DNA of 64,000 nucleotides, from positions 33,397,406-33,461,405 of the forward strand of contig JAPFBE010000002.1 in NCBI GenBank assembly GCA_034336665.1. The letters are read 5' to 3'. This document shows positions 62,110-64,000 of the stretch, in pieces (within the stretch, counting starts at the first letter, position 1; every line of letters starts with the position of its first letter). The notes under the pieces are model-generated. The model saw nothing but the letters and a program-made list of their open reading frames with translations, had not been told where the DNA came from and did not search any database. Made by a program: the position numbers and the translations under genes. This stretch comes from Luscinia megarhynchos. Taxonomy: Eukaryota; Chordata; Aves; Passeriformes; Turdidae.

Positions 62110-64000
62110 TGAATGTCAAAAGGAATGCTAGGAGTGTTGAACTCCAAGTGTAATGATGTATTTTAGGTAAAAAAAAATGGAAAAAACAGGCAGAGAGTCA
62201 GGAAGAACAAGACCCAGCAAGTGTATGGGTTTTTGAGACCTTGCAGCCTGTCCTGTAAGACAGAATAGATTAAATAATAGGGAGCATGACCTGAAACAAC
62301 AGACTGAAGTCCTGTGCATGGCAAAATCAATCTAAGCCTATAACAAGGCACATGGCTTCACAGCTTTAAGGTTTTCTGAACTGCATTTGAAAGCACCTTA
62401 AATCTGAAATTCATGACTTGAACCTGTTTAAATAAATTATGTCAGTCAGATGGAAAAATCAACCACTTTCTTCTTCCTTCCTGCTGTTGAAAAGAAGTCA
62501 AGCTTCTTAGTTTCTTTTTTCATAAAAATGTCTTTGCAGATGTCTTCAAGTCTTTTGTTAAAACCTGACATTTGGAAACGTTTTCCATGAACACAAAAAT
62601 CATTTTCAAACGGTTTTATTCAGGCAGAAACATGCTTTTTTCCTGATGTTCAGTTCCTAATTAGGAGTTAAACATCGAAGCTCTTATTTTAAGACAAAGT
62701 TAGCCTAATGAAAATAATATATTCTTCAAAACACATTTCTCTCAAAAACTAACCTCCACTGTTTCTTTTTATTAAAGTTCCAGATGTGTTAACATTTAAG
62801 TATTTTGTCATCTATATATTAAGCTCTTAGTAAGCAGCACAGCCTATCTTCAGAGCTGTTTACAAATTTCTTGTGGACTTTTGCTGTCCTTGAACCCAGC
62901 TTTGGTGCTCTTGCACATGTGGATAAGGCTTGAATTTTTGTTTTCTGGTTTTTTCCATCTTGACAGCATTGAGGTTGTCTGGATATCCTGTTTAATCCTC
63001 TTTTTTTTTGTTTGTTTTTTTGCTTCACTGCTATTACATCCTCCCTCACCCTTCTCCCTCACATTCTTTTTCTTCACCACCTTTTTCTATCACCACCCTA
63101 TTCTGTTCTCTTCCCATATTTTTTGTTCCTTCTCCCATTTCAAGCTCACTACTTTCCTGTCCTGGCCATTGTACATTATTATTGTGTCTTTAAATGCACG
63201 AAAATTAATTAATAATATAACTGTGCTTCAGCCTGTGTATATTTGCATATATGTAAAGATACATGTTAGAAGTCATGTATTAGCAGTATCATTAATATGT
63301 ATATCATGGTACTAAGGTTGCTGTTTAAAGGCTGATGTGTGTAACTACTGAGGCATGGTTTCTCCTTCAAAGGTTATCTGCCAAAATTGCATGGACATTC
63401 CTGTCTTTCCCCCTTTAGCAGCAAAAGGATGAGAGCTGTGGTGAATGCAGAGCTGCTGTGCCAAGATTGCTGAAGGCCAGAGACCTATCCTGTTCTGGCT
63501 ATTGAAGAAATGAGAGTAAACACACAAGTTTCTGCCTTGTCAGTCTGCAGTGCTGCTTGTCTAGAAGTGCTCATTTGCAGCACTGAAATGCATACTTTTC
63601 ATGAAGCAGAGACAAATAGAAAACAATAGAGGATGAAGAAAACAAGTGTGTCCTTGATGTTGTTTCTACTACCATCAGAAGATTCTCCTCCTGGCTTCAA
63701 ACACAACAGCAAAATGAAACAGGGATATTTAAGGGAGAGGAAACAGTTAATTTGTTGACATAAACAGAGTAGGGAAACCAATAAAAACTTAAATGCTTGG
63801 AGTGAACGGAAGAAGTTTTGATTTTATTTAAAGATTTTTTAATGTGTTTTTCCCATTTCATTGTCCTTTCTTTGTAGAGTTATGGATAAAGCAGGAGTGG
63901 TGGGATTGCACTGAACGTGTCAAACTGATGACAATTCAAAGAAATTTCAGTCCTTTGCAGGCCTAACTTTAATGAGTGTGACGCCTTGACTCCTCCACTG
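62110..64000. other. unannotated DNA
   Basis: No gene recognised up to the window end. It includes the polypyrimidine tract listed separately, whose complement yields lysine-rich artefact frames at 62819-63080. Confidence 0.5.
62999..63165. repeat. polypyrimidine low-complexity tract
   Basis: About 165 bases of T- and C-rich sequence with poly-T runs and repeated TCTCCC/TTCTTC motifs. Simple sequence; it generates long hydrophobic (plus) and basic (minus) artefactual frames. Confidence 0.65.

Noticed and set aside
62819..63315. Hydrophobic (plus) and lysine-rich (minus) frames
   Set aside because: Low-complexity T/C-rich tract. No conserved motif.
1..64000. CRISPR array, operon, tRNA, rRNA, prophage or mitochondrial insertion
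   Set aside because: No regularly spaced direct repeats with unique spacers, no cloverleaf or rRNA-like stretch recognised, no compact gene arrangement, and no organellar gene text seen.

Overview
The window looks like ordinary AT-rich nuclear DNA from a bird, and is probably intronic or intergenic. The evidence is its repeat content. There are several fragments of the CR1 LINE, the dominant avian retrotransposon, including 3' ends with the diagnostic motif related to ATTCTATG. There is one solo LTR of a type I recognise from avian genomes. There are also a few much older amniote fragments resembling MIR and ancient CR1. I see no bacterial, plasmid, phage or organellar features. I cannot name the species; a songbird-like neoavian is the most I would suggest.

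Layout. Positions 1-9.3 kb are mostly unique AT-rich DNA with one short CR1 3' end (about 3.1 kb) and a G-run element (4.19 kb). Positions 9.3-14.5 kb hold an A/C-rich tract, a reverse-strand CR1 3' end (9.67 kb) and a possible MIR relic. A large ATCC tetranucleotide microsatellite lies at 14.54-14.69 kb. Positions 14.7-25.5 kb are nearly featureless. A complete solo LTR occupies 25.56-26.44 kb. Positions 26-33 kb are again unique, with a 33-bp tandem duplication at 27.78 kb. Two tail-to-tail CR1 ends lie at 33.1-33.9 kb, an ancient CR1 body at about 35.2-35.9 kb, a GT/CT microsatellite at 37.39-37.47 kb and a MIR-like relic at 38.0 kb. The best preserved CR1 3' end is at 41.74-42.03 kb, and a CR1 reverse-transcriptase fragment is at 46.34-46.81 kb. 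An unexplained inverted repeat follows at 46.94-47.06 kb. Positions 47.1-51 kb are free of recognisable repeats and include a stretch resembling a conserved regulatory element. Positions 51-64 kb are mostly unique, with MIR-like (58.6 kb) and ancient CR1 (59.8-60.2 kb) relics and an AT microsatellite (62.06 kb).

Genes. I cannot identify any protein-coding gene, rRNA or tRNA with confidence. The only open frame with recognisable protein similarity is the decayed CR1 reverse transcriptase. I list six short plus-strand segments that have good splice acceptors and donors and an uninterrupted frame, some with compatible phases. They could be internal exons of a long-intron gene. However, pseudo-exons of this quality are common in vertebrate introns and I found a comparable one on the minus strand, so confidence is low. 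No novel biological system is evident. The items most worth checking are the exon chain, the inverted repeat at 47 kb and the putative regulatory block at 48.5-50 kb.
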